Source: Sinorhizobium fredii USDA 257 (lineage in GTDB: Bacteria; Pseudomonadota; Alphaproteobacteria; Rhizobiales; Rhizobiaceae). Taken from it: a DNA stretch of 64,000 nucleotides. The notes under the pieces are model-generated. The model did not search any database and was not told where the DNA came from. It saw only the letters and a program-made list of their open reading frames with translations. The stretch lies in NCBI RefSeq assembly GCF_000265205.3, contig NC_018000.1, positions 1,302,001 through 1,366,000 of the forward strand. The letters are read 5' to 3'. Below, piece by piece: positions 24,717 to 33,494 of the stretch; the stretch's first letter is position 1, and the number at the start of each line of letters is the position of its first letter. Position numbers and translations under genes: made by a program.

Positions 24717-26027
24717 ATGGCAACCTTGAATTTCTTTTTTCCGGGAGGGAAGTATCCGCAGAGCTATACGCCGGCGATACCGGGGTTCGTGGGCTTCAAT
24801 CCGCAATTTGGCGACCTGGCCGATCTCACGACCGCCACGCTCATAAGCAAATCCTCGACACAGATCCGTTTTCAGCTCGACAACGGCCTCAAACTGGCGA
24901 TCACAGGCTCCGGCTTCACCTTCAACGCAGCCGGCCAGGCTACCGGCGGAACGATCACAAAGTTCGACCTGTTCCAGAACAATGGCACCACGCTCGTCCA
25001 ATCGCTGACCGGGCTCAGCCTGTCTCTGGTTCTCTTCGAAGACGCGGCCGACGCTTACGACCCCTTGGGCTTGGAGCAATGGCTGCTGAGCCGCAACGAC
25101 ACCATCAACGGCTCCGCCGGCAATGAGGACATGTACGGCTTCGGCGGCAATGACGTACTCAAGGGAAACGGCGGCGATGATTATATGGAAGGTGGAGCGG
25201 GCAAGGACACCTATGACGGCGGCAGCGGATTTGACGAGGTGAGTTTTGACGATGCCTACTGGAATGCCAATGCGTTCAAAGGAATCGTGCTCGACGCAGC
25301 GGCCAAGACAGTCACTGATCCATATGGGAACAGCGAAACCTTCGCGAATATCGAAGCTTTCAGAGGAACGCAGTTTGCCGACAGCATGAAGGGTTCGTCC
25401 CTCGGCGAGGCGTTCATCGGTCTCGGCGGACGCGACACGATTGATGGAGGCGGTGGCTTCGATTTCGTGGGCTATCAGCGCGATGCGGACTTCGGCGGCA
25501 CGGCCGGCGTAACCGTCAATCTCTCCACCGGCGTAGCCACCGACGGCTTTCGCAAGCAGGACAAGCTTATCAGTATCGAGGGTGTGCGCGGCACGAACTT
25601 TGCCGACAGCCTGACGGGCAGCTCGGTCGCCAACATCCTAAGAGGAGAAGGAGGCAACGATCTCCTCGCCGGCGCTCTTGGAAACGACACCTTGCTCGGC
25701 GGCGGCGGAAAGGACGCGTTCCTTTTCAACTCAACGCTGAGCGCCTCCAATGTCGACTTGATAGACGATTACAGCGTCGCCGATGATACGATCCGTCTAG
25801 AGAATGCGATCTTCACCGCAATCACCGGAACCGGAACACTGACCGCGGCGCAGTTCGTGAAGAACACCGGTGGAACGGCGGCGGACTCCAGCGACCGGAT
25901 CATCTACGAGACGGATACCGGGATGCTGTACTACGACAGCAACGGCAGCGCGTCCGGGGGGCGGATACATTTCGCCACCATCGACCCGAATCTTGCGCTG
26001 ACATTCGCGGATTTCTTCGTTGTTTGA
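24717..26027 (+). CDS. RTX-type calcium-binding protein, probable type I secretion substrate
   Basis: A 436-residue acidic, Gly/Asp-rich protein without a Sec signal. Nonapeptide repeats of the GGxGxDxLx type lie around residues 142-176, 236-250 and 308-335. Between them are two related segments with the pattern IEAFRGTQFADSMKGSS and IEGVRGTNFADSLTGSS. The C-terminus ends in a hydrophobic ADFFVV tail, common in rhizobial type I substrates. Calcium would fold the repeats outside the cell. No protease, lipase or lyase motif is visible in the N-terminal 130 residues, and no secretion ATPase lies nearby, so the exporter must be encoded elsewhere. Confidence 0.88.
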   Translation: MATLNFFFPGGKYPQSYTPAIPGFVGFNPQFGDLADLTTATLISKSSTQIRFQLDNGLKLAITGSGFTFNAAGQATGGTITKFDLFQNNGTTLVQSLTGLSLSLVLFEDAADAYDPLGLEQWLLSRNDTINGSAGNEDMYGFGGNDVLKGNGGDDYMEGGAGKDTYDGGSGFDEVSFDDAYWNANAFKGIVLDAAAKTVTDPYGNSETFANIEAFRGTQFADSMKGSSLGEAFIGLGGRDTIDGGGGFDFVGYQRDADFGGTAGVTVNLSTGVATDGFRKQDKLISIEGVRGTNFADSLTGSSVANILRGEGGNDLLAGALGNDTLLGGGGKDAFLFNSTLSASNVDLIDDYSVADDTIRLENAIFTAITGTGTLTAAQFVKNTGGTAADSSDRIIYETDTGMLYYDSNGSASGGRIHFATIDPNLALTFADFFVV

Positions 26028-26206
26028 CCCCAATGGGCGGCGTTCCTACGGCCGCCCCATAGTTCGCCTCGATCAGCAGTTTTTCGGATCGCCCGCAGCC
26101 GAACAGCGAGGCCCGTCCTTCGGCTTGGGAACATCGCCCTGCCCCCTCACGTTGTAAGTCACGCCGCCAGCGGACAAATGCAGGCGAGGCTTCATGAGGA
26201 GGTTGC

Positions 26207-27289
26207 GTGGGCAGATCCGTGAACGAAAAACGAAATGGTGCCCCGCTCATCCATGGTGCCGACGATCTGCCGTCGGTCACGGTCGACGATTACAATATGG
26301 GACTTCGTTCCGGCGACGGCTTCCTAGGCGACAGGGCCAACAAATTCGCCTTTCAGGAAAAGCTCGGTGCCTGGCGCAAGCGCGTGCGCAAGGGCGGTGA
26401 AGACCCGCTCGGCAAGACGCCGACCGGCGACCTGTCGAAAAAGCAGATCGATGCATTCCTGCTCGGCGACGACAAGGAGGCGGCCGCCCTGGTCATGGGA
26501 GCTGTCGACGAATTTGCAGGCGAACTCGCCGTCGTTCTCGGGAAATTCCTGCAGCAGAAGAGCTGGAAGAATACCGAGCGGGTGGTGATCGGCGGCGGCT
26601 TCCGTGGGAGCGCCGTCGGTGAACTGGCAATCGCCCGGGCGATGGTGCTCTTGAAGGCCGACGGTCTCAAGATAGAGCTCGCTCCGATTGTCCATCATCC
26701 GGATGACGCGGGACTTATCGGCGCCGCCCACCTCATGCCGAGTTGGATGCTGAAGGGACACAAGGCCATGCTCGCCATCGATATCGGCGGCACCAATGTT
26801 CGAGTGGGCATCGTCGAACTGCGCTTGAAGGAAGAAACGGACCTCTCAAGGGCCAAGGTCTGGAAGTCGGCCATCTGGCGCCATGCGGATGACAAGCCTA
26901 ATCGGAGCGCGACGATCGATCGTCTCATCACCATGATCGATAAGCTGGTTGCCAAGGCGGACAAGGCGGGGCTGGCGCCGGCACCGGTGATAGGCGTGGC
27001 CTGCCCCGGCGTCATCAATGCCGACGGATCGATCCTGCGCGGCGGACAGAACTTGCCGGGCGGCAACTGGGAAAGCGAGCACTTCAACCTGCCCGTCGTC
27101 CTCAAGAAGGCCATTCCTCAAATCGGCGAAGAGGAAACCTTCGTGATCATGCACAACGACGCCGTCGTTCAGGGGCTCTCGCAGATACCCTTCATGCAGG
27201 ACGTCTCGGGCTGGGGAATTCTGACGATCGGCACGGGCCTCGGCAACGCTCACTTCAGCAACAAACCGGAAAATCGCAATGCCACCTGA
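26207..27289 (+). CDS. ROK-family protein with apparently swapped (circularly permuted) halves
   Basis: In normal ROK sugar kinases the DxGGT phosphate motif opens the protein and the VIGGG motif lies near the end. In these 360 residues the order is reversed: ERVVIGGGFRGS and DAGLIGAAHL lie in the first half, then AIDIGGTNVRVGIVE, CPGVINADGSI, the catalytic-type NDAVVQG and the TIGTGLGNA motif follow. The HxxGxxCxCGxxGC zinc motif is not visible. A GTG start at 26207 follows AGGAGG. The protein could be a kinase whose ends have been relocated, or a degenerate regulator. A GC-rich stem-loop spans the stop codon (about 27288-27322). Confidence 0.78.
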   Translation: MGRSVNEKRNGAPLIHGADDLPSVTVDDYNMGLRSGDGFLGDRANKFAFQEKLGAWRKRVRKGGEDPLGKTPTGDLSKKQIDAFLLGDDKEAAALVMGAVDEFAGELAVVLGKFLQQKSWKNTERVVIGGGFRGSAVGELAIARAMVLLKADGLKIELAPIVHHPDDAGLIGAAHLMPSWMLKGHKAMLAIDIGGTNVRVGIVELRLKEETDLSRAKVWKSAIWRHADDKPNRSATIDRLITMIDKLVAKADKAGLAPAPVIGVACPGVINADGSILRGGQNLPGGNWESEHFNLPVVLKKAIPQIGEEETFVIMHNDAVVQGLSQIPFMQDVSGWGILTIGTGLGNAHFSNKPENRNAT

Positions 27290-27363
27290 GCCGCGCTGCC
27301 GTTGCCTTTCCGGCAGGGGCTCCTAGCTACCGAAATGACAACTTCTTGAAGGGATCGCACTGG

Positions 27364-27507
27364 ATGAACCGGAATGGCCTCTATCTCATCATCGCTGTTC
27401 TTGCCGTGGTTGCGATTGGACTGGGCATCTATGTCTACCGCGAGGAAAACAAGCCAGGCGTGGAGATCAAGATCGGCGAGCAAGGTCTTTCGGTAGAGGA
27501 GAATTGA
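27364..27507 (+). CDS. Small membrane protein, 47 residues
   Basis: A short gene, MNRNGLYLII..., with one hydrophobic helix (about residues 6-25), a basic/acidic turn REENK, and a polar tail ending GLSVEEN. A GAAGGG stretch lies upstream of the ATG. The single-helix-plus-charged-tail layout is that of a genuine inner-membrane small protein, and I believe similar ones are common in rhizobia; a search should confirm. It follows the ROK gene on the same strand. Function unknown. Confidence 0.7.
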   Translation: MNRNGLYLIIAVLAVVAIGLGIYVYREENKPGVEIKIGEQGLSVEEN

Positions 27508-27670
27508 GGACACTCGTTGCCGTGTGAACTTTGGCAAGTCGTCGCTTGCCGCGCGGCCCTCCTTTCCCGCGAAGCTATTTTGAGGGGAAGAACTCCCAAC
27601 GCCGTACCGTCTCTGGCACTCTCTGCCCGTGCTCTTACTGCGGATTAGCTTGTGGGCGATGCTTCGGCGT

Positions 27671-28120
27671 TCAGTTGAACGTATGCAGCTTTATTTTCAA
27701 ACTGCCGTCGCTTTGCCGCTCGAAGACATGTGTGGCAACTCCGCCCCATGGTTGATCTTTGCCCTCGGCATCCTTGCCCTTGGCTGACCACTTTGCTGCC
27801 CCGTAGATCAATTTGTCGTCACCATCAGCCCTTATCACCTCGAGCTTGTGACCGGTCGCGCCGCTGCCGAAGATGCCGCTGAAGAACTTTTCAACCCCAG
27901 CAGGTCCTTCGATCACATCATGACTCGGGGGAAGGAGAAGTGCGTCCTCAGTATAGAAGGTGGCAACTGCCTTGGCGTCTCCCTTTCCGAATGCCTCGTC
28001 CCAAGCTGTGTAGGCGGCCCTGACATCGTCTTCGAGAGGACCGCCCTGAACCTCCATTGACGAAATCAGAATGGAGCATGCTGCAAGCGCAACTCGCCAA
28101 CCAACGCGTGTCGTTGACAT
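27671..28120 (-). CDS. Exported SnoaL/DUF4440-like protein
   Basis: A 149-residue protein with an N-terminal signal-like segment (VGWRVALAACSILISS; cleavage near residue 26) and a SnoaL/ketosteroid-isomerase-like fold. It has the typical AYTAWDEAFGKGDAKAVATFYTEDALLLPP opening followed by a beta-sheet half ending in KIKLHTFN. Proteins of this kind (SgcJ/EcaC group) bind small hydrophobic ligands or act as isomerases; no catalytic assignment can be made. It stands alone, convergent with the 47-residue gene. Confidence 0.82.
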   Translation of the reverse strand: MSTTRVGWRVALAACSILISSMEVQGGPLEDDVRAAYTAWDEAFGKGDAKAVATFYTEDALLLPPSHDVIEGPAGVEKFFSGIFGSGATGHKLEVIRADGDDKLIYGAAKWSAKGKDAEGKDQPWGGVATHVFERQSDGSLKIKLHTFN

Positions 28121-28497
28121 GGCCTTCCTCCTTTACTTGTTGTTATGCTCCTGCTGCCTAAGTATATCACGGCTAGTGTAGTACATATATCTTCTTGCTA
28201 TTCGAACTCGGAGCGAGGCGATGAAGGCTGATAGTCGACAGGCGATCTTCAGCCATTGGACTATCCAATCCCGGCGCGGTTATCCCCGTAGGGGAAGTCG
28301 ACTCGGGGCGAGCCGCTGAGTGTGCCCTCACCACCCATGCCAAATATCTGATTTACCGATACCGCCTTTCAGGTTGTTGGCGGTCATCACCGCTGGGACT
28401 TCGCCAGCGCCTGTTGTGGTAGTGTCGCGGTGTTCGATGCTGCGCGACTCGCGACGCTAGAGCCTCTTGCATTTTTATCTCATGCGCTGGAGCCGCC
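28121..28497. other. Intergenic region between divergent genes, no supported gene
   Basis: These 377 bases separate the start of the SnoaL-like gene (minus) from the start of the deaminase gene (plus) and must hold both promoters. The AT-rich part lies near 28155-28200. I see no clear -35/-10 pair or palindrome. A 32-codon frame at 28221-28319 has a purine-rich stretch upstream but no recognisable protein features. Confidence 0.4.
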
Positions 28498-29790
28498 ATG
28501 TTCGACCTGATCATTCGAAACGCCAATCTTCCGGACGGTCGCAACGGCATCGACATCGGCATCAGAGATGACAGGATCGCCGAGGTGACGACAAGGATCG
28601 GAGCGACGGCCAAGGAGGAAATCGACTCGACCGGCCGGCTCGTCACGCCGCCCTTTGTCGATCCGCACTTTCACATGGATGCGACGCTGTCGCTGGGGCT
28701 GCCGCGCATGAACCGCTCCGGCACGCTGCTCGAAGGCATCGCGCTTTGGGGCGAACTGCGTCCGACCTTGACGCGCGAGGCGCTGGTCGAGCGGGCGCTG
28801 CGCTATTGCGATCTCGCAGTCTCGCAGGGACTTCTCCACATTCGCAGCCATGTGGATGTCAGCGATCCGCGGCTGGTGACCGTCGAAGCGCTGCTCGAGG
28901 TCCGCGACAGCGTGGCGTCCTATATCGACCTGCAGCTCGTTGCGTTTCCGCAGGACGGCTATTACCGCTCGCCGGGTGCCGTCGAGGCCCTGAACCGGGC
29001 GCTCGACATGGGCGTCGACATCGTCGGCGGCATTCCGCATTTCGAGCGCACCATGAGCGACGGGGCGGCGTCGGTGGAAGCGCTCTGCCGGATCGCCGCC
29101 GAACGCGGATTGCCCGTCGACATGCACTGCGACGAGACGGACGATCCGATGTCGCGCCATATCGAGACGCTGGCCGCGCAGACGATCCGTTTCGGCCTTC
29201 AAGGGCGGGTTGCGGGATCGCATCTCACCTCGATGCATTCGATGGACAATTACTACGTCTCGAAGCTCATCCCGCTGATGGCCGAGGCTCGGATCAACGT
29301 CATTCCCAACCCGCTGATCAACATCATGCTGCAGGGCCGGCACGATACCTACCCGAAGCGTCGCGGCCTGACGCGTGTGCGCGAACTGATGGACGCCGGC
29401 CTCAACGTCTCCTTTGGCCATGACTGCGTGATGGATCCCTGGTACTCGATGGGCTCGGGCGACATGCTCGAAGTCGGGCACATGGCGATCCACGTCGCCC
29501 AGATGGCCGGCATCGAGGACAAGCGGAAGGTCTTCGATGCGTTGACCGTCAATTCGGCGAAGACGATGGGTCTGGCGGGCTATGGTCTCGAGAAGGGCTG
29601 CAATGCCGATCTCGTCATCCTTCAGGCGTGCGATCCGCAGGAAGCCCTGCGGCTGAAGCCGAACCGTCTTGCCGTGATCCGCCGCGGCAAGGTCATCGCC
29701 CGCACGCCGCCGCGCGTCAGCGAGTTGCGGATCGACGGCCGACCCTCAAGCGTGGACGGCTCCGAATACGCACCGAACTTCGGGGGCTGA
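28498..29790 (+). CDS. Cytosine-deaminase (CodA)-family amidohydrolase
   Basis: A 430-residue metal-dependent amidohydrolase. The metal site is clear: HFHMD after strand 1, HCDETDD in the middle (His ligand and catalytic Glu), GSHLTSMHS, and FGHDCVMDPW (Asp ligand). The DPWYSMGSGDMLEV stretch and length match E. coli CodA (427). CodA converts cytosine to uracil and ammonia; relatives deaminate isoguanine or creatinine-like rings, so the substrate is not certain. It stands alone, with a convergent pdxA-type gene downstream. Confidence 0.88.
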   Translation: MFDLIIRNANLPDGRNGIDIGIRDDRIAEVTTRIGATAKEEIDSTGRLVTPPFVDPHFHMDATLSLGLPRMNRSGTLLEGIALWGELRPTLTREALVERALRYCDLAVSQGLLHIRSHVDVSDPRLVTVEALLEVRDSVASYIDLQLVAFPQDGYYRSPGAVEALNRALDMGVDIVGGIPHFERTMSDGAASVEALCRIAAERGLPVDMHCDETDDPMSRHIETLAAQTIRFGLQGRVAGSHLTSMHSMDNYYVSKLIPLMAEARINVIPNPLINIMLQGRHDTYPKRRGLTRVRELMDAGLNVSFGHDCVMDPWYSMGSGDMLEVGHMAIHVAQMAGIEDKRKVFDALTVNSAKTMGLAGYGLEKGCNADLVILQACDPQEALRLKPNRLAVIRRGKVIARTPPRVSELRIDGRPSSVDGSEYAPNFGG

Positions 29791-29840
29791 CCTTCTCTTC
29801 CATCGGTGTTGCCCATCGCGAGGCTGCGGGGGCGCGCTGT

Positions 29841-30827
29841 CTACTGCGCGGCCGCCCGTCTCGGCGAACCTGCCACCAGCCGCGCATAGGCGATCGCCGA
29901 AAGCATGTTGACGTGGTTTGCCTTGCCGGTTCCGGCGATATCGAAGGCCGTTCCATGATCCACGGATACGCGGTCGATCGGCAGTCCCAGCGACACGTTC
30001 ACCGCCGTGTCGAAGGCGACGAGTTTGATCGGAATGTGGCCCTGATCGTGATACTGCGCCACGACGAGATCGAAAGCGCCGTTATAGGCACGCGCGAAGA
30101 CCGTATCGGCGGAGATCGGGCCGGTGACGTCGATGCCCTTGGCCCTCGCCTGCTCGACGGCGGGCGCCAGGAAGCGCGTATCCTCGTCGCCGAAAAGGCC
30201 GTTTTCGCCGCAATGCGGATTGAGACCGGCAACGGCAATGCGCGGCTTGCGGCCGATCCGCATGAAATGGTTGTGGCCGGCCTCGATCGTCGCCAGCACC
30301 CGCTCGACCGTCGCCCGCTCGATGGCGCCGCGGAGCGACACATGGGTGGAGACGTGGATGGTGTTGAGCCGCTCGGACGCAAGCAGCATGAACGAGCTCT
30401 TCGAGCCGGTCAGGTGCGCAAGAAGGCCGGTGTGGCCATCGAAATGATGCCCGGCGAGGTTCATCGCCTCCTTGTTGATCGGCGCGGTGACGATGCAATC
30501 GGCCTCGCCCACCTGCGCCATCTCGACAGCGCGACGGATATAGCGCACCGAGGCCTCGCCGGCCGTGGCGCTCACCTTGCCGATCTCCGGCAAGGAAACG
30601 TCGATCGACACCTCCTCGACCAGAACGGCACCGTCCATCGGTCGCGTTGCGAAGTCTACAGCCGCCGATGTCGCACGCTTGGCCCGCTCCAGCGCCTCGA
30701 TATTGCCTACGACGGTGAAGTTCGCGAGCTCCTTGCGCGGCAGTGACGCTAGCGCCTTGGCGATCACCTCCGGCCCGACGCCGGCCGGATCGCCGAGCGT
30801 GATTGCGACGCGGGTGTCCTTGCCCAT
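29841..30827 (-). CDS. pdxA2: 4-hydroxythreonine-4-phosphate / 4-phosphoerythronate-type dehydrogenase (PdxA2 family)
   Basis: A 328-residue PdxA-fold enzyme with [13 protein letters not shown] at the N-terminus, metal-site histidines in [17 protein letters not shown] and [11 protein letters not shown]. PdxA makes a pyridoxal precursor, but the PdxA2 branch oxidises 4-phospho-threonate or -erythronate to DHAP. A four-carbon acid sugar kinase is encoded in the same island (40518-41594), which favours the PdxA2 role; true biosynthetic pdxA usually sits beside ksgA. The ATG at 30827 follows GGGGAGGAAAG. It is 22 bases after the alcohol dehydrogenase gene. Confidence 0.85.
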   Translation of the reverse strand: MGKDTRVAITLGDPAGVGPEVIAKALASLPRKELANFTVVGNIEALERAKRATSAAVDFATRPMDGAVLVEEVSIDVSLPEIGKVSATAGEASVRYIRRAVEMAQVGEADCIVTAPINKEAMNLAGHHFDGHTGLLAHLTGSKSSFMLLASERLNTIHVSTHVSLRGAIERATVERVLATIEAGHNHFMRIGRKPRIAVAGLNPHCGENGLFGDEDTRFLAPAVEQARAKGIDVTGPISADTVFARAYNGAFDLVVAQYHDQGHIPIKLVAFDTAVNVSLGLPIDRVSVDHGTAFDIAGTGKANHVNMLSAIAYARLVAGSPRRAAAQ

Positions 30828-30849
30828 GCTTTCCTCCCCGTTCGGCGTG

Positions 30850-31983
30850 CTAGTAGGCCGCCTCGTAGATTGCGAGAATATCGGCGCGCGACAGATCGCG
30901 CGGATTGTTGTCGAGCAGTCGCCGGATGGCGAAGGCATCGTCGGCCATCGTGCCAAGGTCGTTGGCGAGCACGCCGAGCTGGCGCAGCTTCATTTCTATG
31001 CCGAGCGAGGCGCAGAACCCATGCGCCGCATCGAACACCGAGTCGACGTCCTCAGAGGCCGGCAGGCCCAGCGCCTCGAGCACCGCCCTCGTCTTTTCAG
31101 GCACGGCGGGGGTGTTGAAGGCAAGCACATGCGGAAAGATCAGCGCATTGGCGGCACCATGGGCGACATGCCAGCGCGTGCCGAGCGGATAGGCGAGCGC
31201 ATGGCCACCGGCCGTATTCACCGGCCCGAGGCAATAGCCGCCGTAGAGCGAGGCGAGCGACAGCCCGGCACGGGCCTCCGCATCGTTGCCATCACGGACG
31301 GTGCGCGCCAAATAGCGGCCGACGAGCCGCACGCCTTCAATCGCATAGATATCAATGGCTGGATGCGCCTTCCGGTTGGTGAAGGCTTCGACGCAATGCG
31401 CGAGCGCGTCCACGCCCGTCGCGGCCGTGACCTTCGGCGGCACGGTGAAAGTGAGCGCCGGGTCGATGACGGCGATGTCGGCGAGCATGTGGATGCTTTC
31501 GACGGCGAGCTTGGCCTTCGTTTCCGGGTCGGTGACGAGAGCCCGAATACCGGCTTCGCTGCCGGTTCCAGAGGTCGTCGGCACCTGGGCAAGCGCGACT
31601 TCCCGCTGCCCGACAACTTTGCCTGCGCCGACGACATCGGTGAGCCGCTGCGATGAGCCGGACAGGACGGCCGCGAGCTTGGCAAGATCCATGGCGCTAC
31701 CGCCACCCAAGCCGACGATCAGATCGGCCTTGGCACCTTCCGCGGCCGAAAGCACGCGATCGAGGTCGGTCGTATCCGGCTCGGCCTTGACGTCGCCATA
31801 GACGGTCACCTCGCCGGTAAGCCCGAGAACTTCGCTGCGCGTCGCATTGAAAGCGTCGGAAATCACCAGAACGCGCCGGTATCCCTTGCTCTCGGCCCAG
31901 GCGCCGAGCCTCGGCGCAACGCCGGTGCCGAACTCGATCAGAGCCGGCCTCACCATGGAAATGGGCCTATCCAGATTGCTCAT
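30850..31983 (-). CDS. Iron-containing alcohol dehydrogenase
   Basis: A 377-residue group III (Fe-ADH) enzyme. It has the NAD-binding [21 protein letters not shown], and the metal ligands in [10 protein letters not shown] and [18 protein letters not shown]. It oxidises an alcohol or reduces a carbonyl with NAD(H). In this island it could oxidise a sugar alcohol or hydroxy-acid leading to the four-carbon acid sugar pathway. It forms a two-gene unit with the PdxA2-type gene, with its own 306-base promoter region. Confidence 0.9.
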   Translation of the reverse strand: MSNLDRPISMVRPALIEFGTGVAPRLGAWAESKGYRRVLVISDAFNATRSEVLGLTGEVTVYGDVKAEPDTTDLDRVLSAAEGAKADLIVGLGGGSAMDLAKLAAVLSGSSQRLTDVVGAGKVVGQREVALAQVPTTSGTGSEAGIRALVTDPETKAKLAVESIHMLADIAVIDPALTFTVPPKVTAATGVDALAHCVEAFTNRKAHPAIDIYAIEGVRLVGRYLARTVRDGNDAEARAGLSLASLYGGYCLGPVNTAGGHALAYPLGTRWHVAHGAANALIFPHVLAFNTPAVPEKTRAVLEALGLPASEDVDSVFDAAHGFCASLGIEMKLRQLGVLANDLGTMADDAFAIRRLLDNNPRDLSRADILAIYEAAY

Positions 31984-32289
31984 CCGATCGATCCTCCCTG
32001 AACTCGACGACGCGAAGCGCGCTAAGATGTAAAGTTGTTATACTTCATGTTATCAAATGGCAAGAGCAGCGACGGAGATTTTGTCCCATGATACGTCATA
32101 TCCTGCACCTTCGAATTCAACGGAGACGCGAAGGCGATTGTGATTATATCGTTGTAAACAATGATCATATTGGCGACGGTATCGCTGCGGCCGGCGACGA
32201 TTCAACGGTTAACTGAACCAAACTCCGGCGGACGCGGCTGACGCCGTTACACTTGTCAAGTCGCGCCGTCGGGCTGCGGCCAACCGGGG
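31984..32289. other. Intergenic region, promoter of the alcohol dehydrogenase-pdxA2 unit
   Basis: About 306 bases between the sialidase-like gene stop and the alcohol dehydrogenase start, both on the minus strand. No open frame with protein features is seen. AT-rich stretches at 32030-32060 and 32140-32175 are likely promoter/operator DNA; the latter contains an 18-bp palindrome listed separately. Confidence 0.5.
32148..32165. promoter_or_regulatory. Palindrome ATC-N-TTGT-N2-ACAA-N-GAT
   Basis: Fourteen of 18 positions are symmetric around 32156/32157. The TTGT-N2-ACAA core resembles GntR/FadR-type operators. It lies about 165 bases upstream of the alcohol dehydrogenase start. The GntR regulator at 41591 is the nearest candidate to bind it. 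Confidence 0.45.
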
Positions 32290-33483
32290 TCAGCTAGCTC
32301 TTTCGAGAAAGTCCGGATCCAATCGGACGTATTTGATCGCCCGTCGGAAATAGGTGTAAGCGACGTGCAGCCGGCCTTCCGCGTCTTCGACAATGGACGG
32401 ATAGGAGAATTCGCGATTGAGCGAATCCTTCGAGTTGTTGCTGAGGCAATAGCCATCGCCGGTATCGAGGTCGATGCGGCGCGGGAATGTCCGGCCGCCG
32501 TCGGTCGAAAACGCAAGACTGAGCGGCGCACGGGGCACCCCCCAGACGGCCGGGCGGGCGGAGGCGACTGCTTCAGCGGAACCGCTGTCCCCCTCGCCCT
32601 CGATCTCGTCATAAAGCGAGTGACGGCGCGCATCCGACATCGACGCATTGCTGTGGTTGTAAACCATAGCAATGGCGCCATTTTTCATGCGGATCGCCTG
32701 GATCGACGAATTGTTGTTCGGCAGGTCCACCGGCTCCGGGGCTGTCCAGTGCGTCCCCGCATCGCTCGATTGACTTCTGAGCACATGGGTGGCGAAGCGG
32801 TTGCGGTAGAAAGCGACCAGCGCGCCGTTCTCGACCGGGACGATACTCATATGGACCGCGCCGGTGCTGTCCGGCACCTCCGCCATCGTCCAGGCCTTGC
32901 CCTGGTCGCGCGAGATCAGCACGGCGGCGCGATCAATGGCACCGGTCCAGCGTCGGCCCGCCTCGCCCATACAGCGAAAGATCGGCAGCAGCCAGTCGCC
33001 TGCACCATTCACGATGATCGGCTGGCGTACGAAAGTGCCTGGAATGTCGCAAAGCACTTCGGTCGGACCGAAGGACTTGCCGCCATCCTCGGAAATGCGG
33101 CGCTTGACCACCGCGCCGTCCTGGTGTCCCGAGGTCTGCGAGGTAAAGAGCAGCCAGACGCGGCCGTCCGGCGCCGTAAAGATCAACGGGTTTTGCTCGG
33201 ACTTCTGCGGGTCGTCCGACATCTTCTCCGGGTTGGTCCAGCGGCGCGCGCCGGGTTCCAGCCGCGACATGTAAACCGAGATATCACCCATGCCTTCCAT
33301 CGTTCCGCCGAACCAGACGCATGTCAGCGTGCCATCCGGTAGGAAAGAGAGGTTGGCGGCGTGGTTTTGCACGCAGGGTGATGGAAGGTAGGCGTCGTAA
33401 CGGCCAGGCTCGGTCGGGCTCGGGACCATCTCGCCCGTCATCCGGGACGGAACCTCGTGCGGTTCCAGTGCGGTATAGGCCAT
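32290..33483 (-). CDS. Exo-alpha-sialidase-like (BNR/Asp-box) protein
   Basis: A 397-residue six-bladed propeller protein of the sialidase superfamily. Four Asp-box motifs are visible (SEDGGKSF, SRDQGKAW, SSDAGTHW, STDGGRTF). There is no signal peptide, so it is probably cytoplasmic, unlike secreted sialidases. With the DapA-family gene 11 bases upstream, the pair recalls sialidase plus N-acetylneuraminate lyase, but the remaining sialic-acid genes are absent. Such cytoplasmic relatives may act on other acidic sugars. The ATG at 33483 begins MAYTALEPHE; a longer upstream frame has no propeller homology. Confidence 0.83.
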   Translation of the reverse strand: MAYTALEPHEVPSRMTGEMVPSPTEPGRYDAYLPSPCVQNHAANLSFLPDGTLTCVWFGGTMEGMGDISVYMSRLEPGARRWTNPEKMSDDPQKSEQNPLIFTAPDGRVWLLFTSQTSGHQDGAVVKRRISEDGGKSFGPTEVLCDIPGTFVRQPIIVNGAGDWLLPIFRCMGEAGRRWTGAIDRAAVLISRDQGKAWTMAEVPDSTGAVHMSIVPVENGALVAFYRNRFATHVLRSQSSDAGTHWTAPEPVDLPNNNSSIQAIRMKNGAIAMVYNHSNASMSDARRHSLYDEIEGEGDSGSAEAVASARPAVWGVPRAPLSLAFSTDGGRTFPRRIDLDTGDGYCLSNNSKDSLNREFSYPSIVEDAEGRLHVAYTYFRRAIKYVRLDPDFLERAS

Positions 33484-33494
33484 CCGATCCTCCC

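Noticed and set aside
28221..28319. 32-codon frame with a purine-rich stretch upstream.
   Set aside because: Very Arg/Ser-rich, no hydrophobic or conserved segment; could be chance in high-GC DNA.
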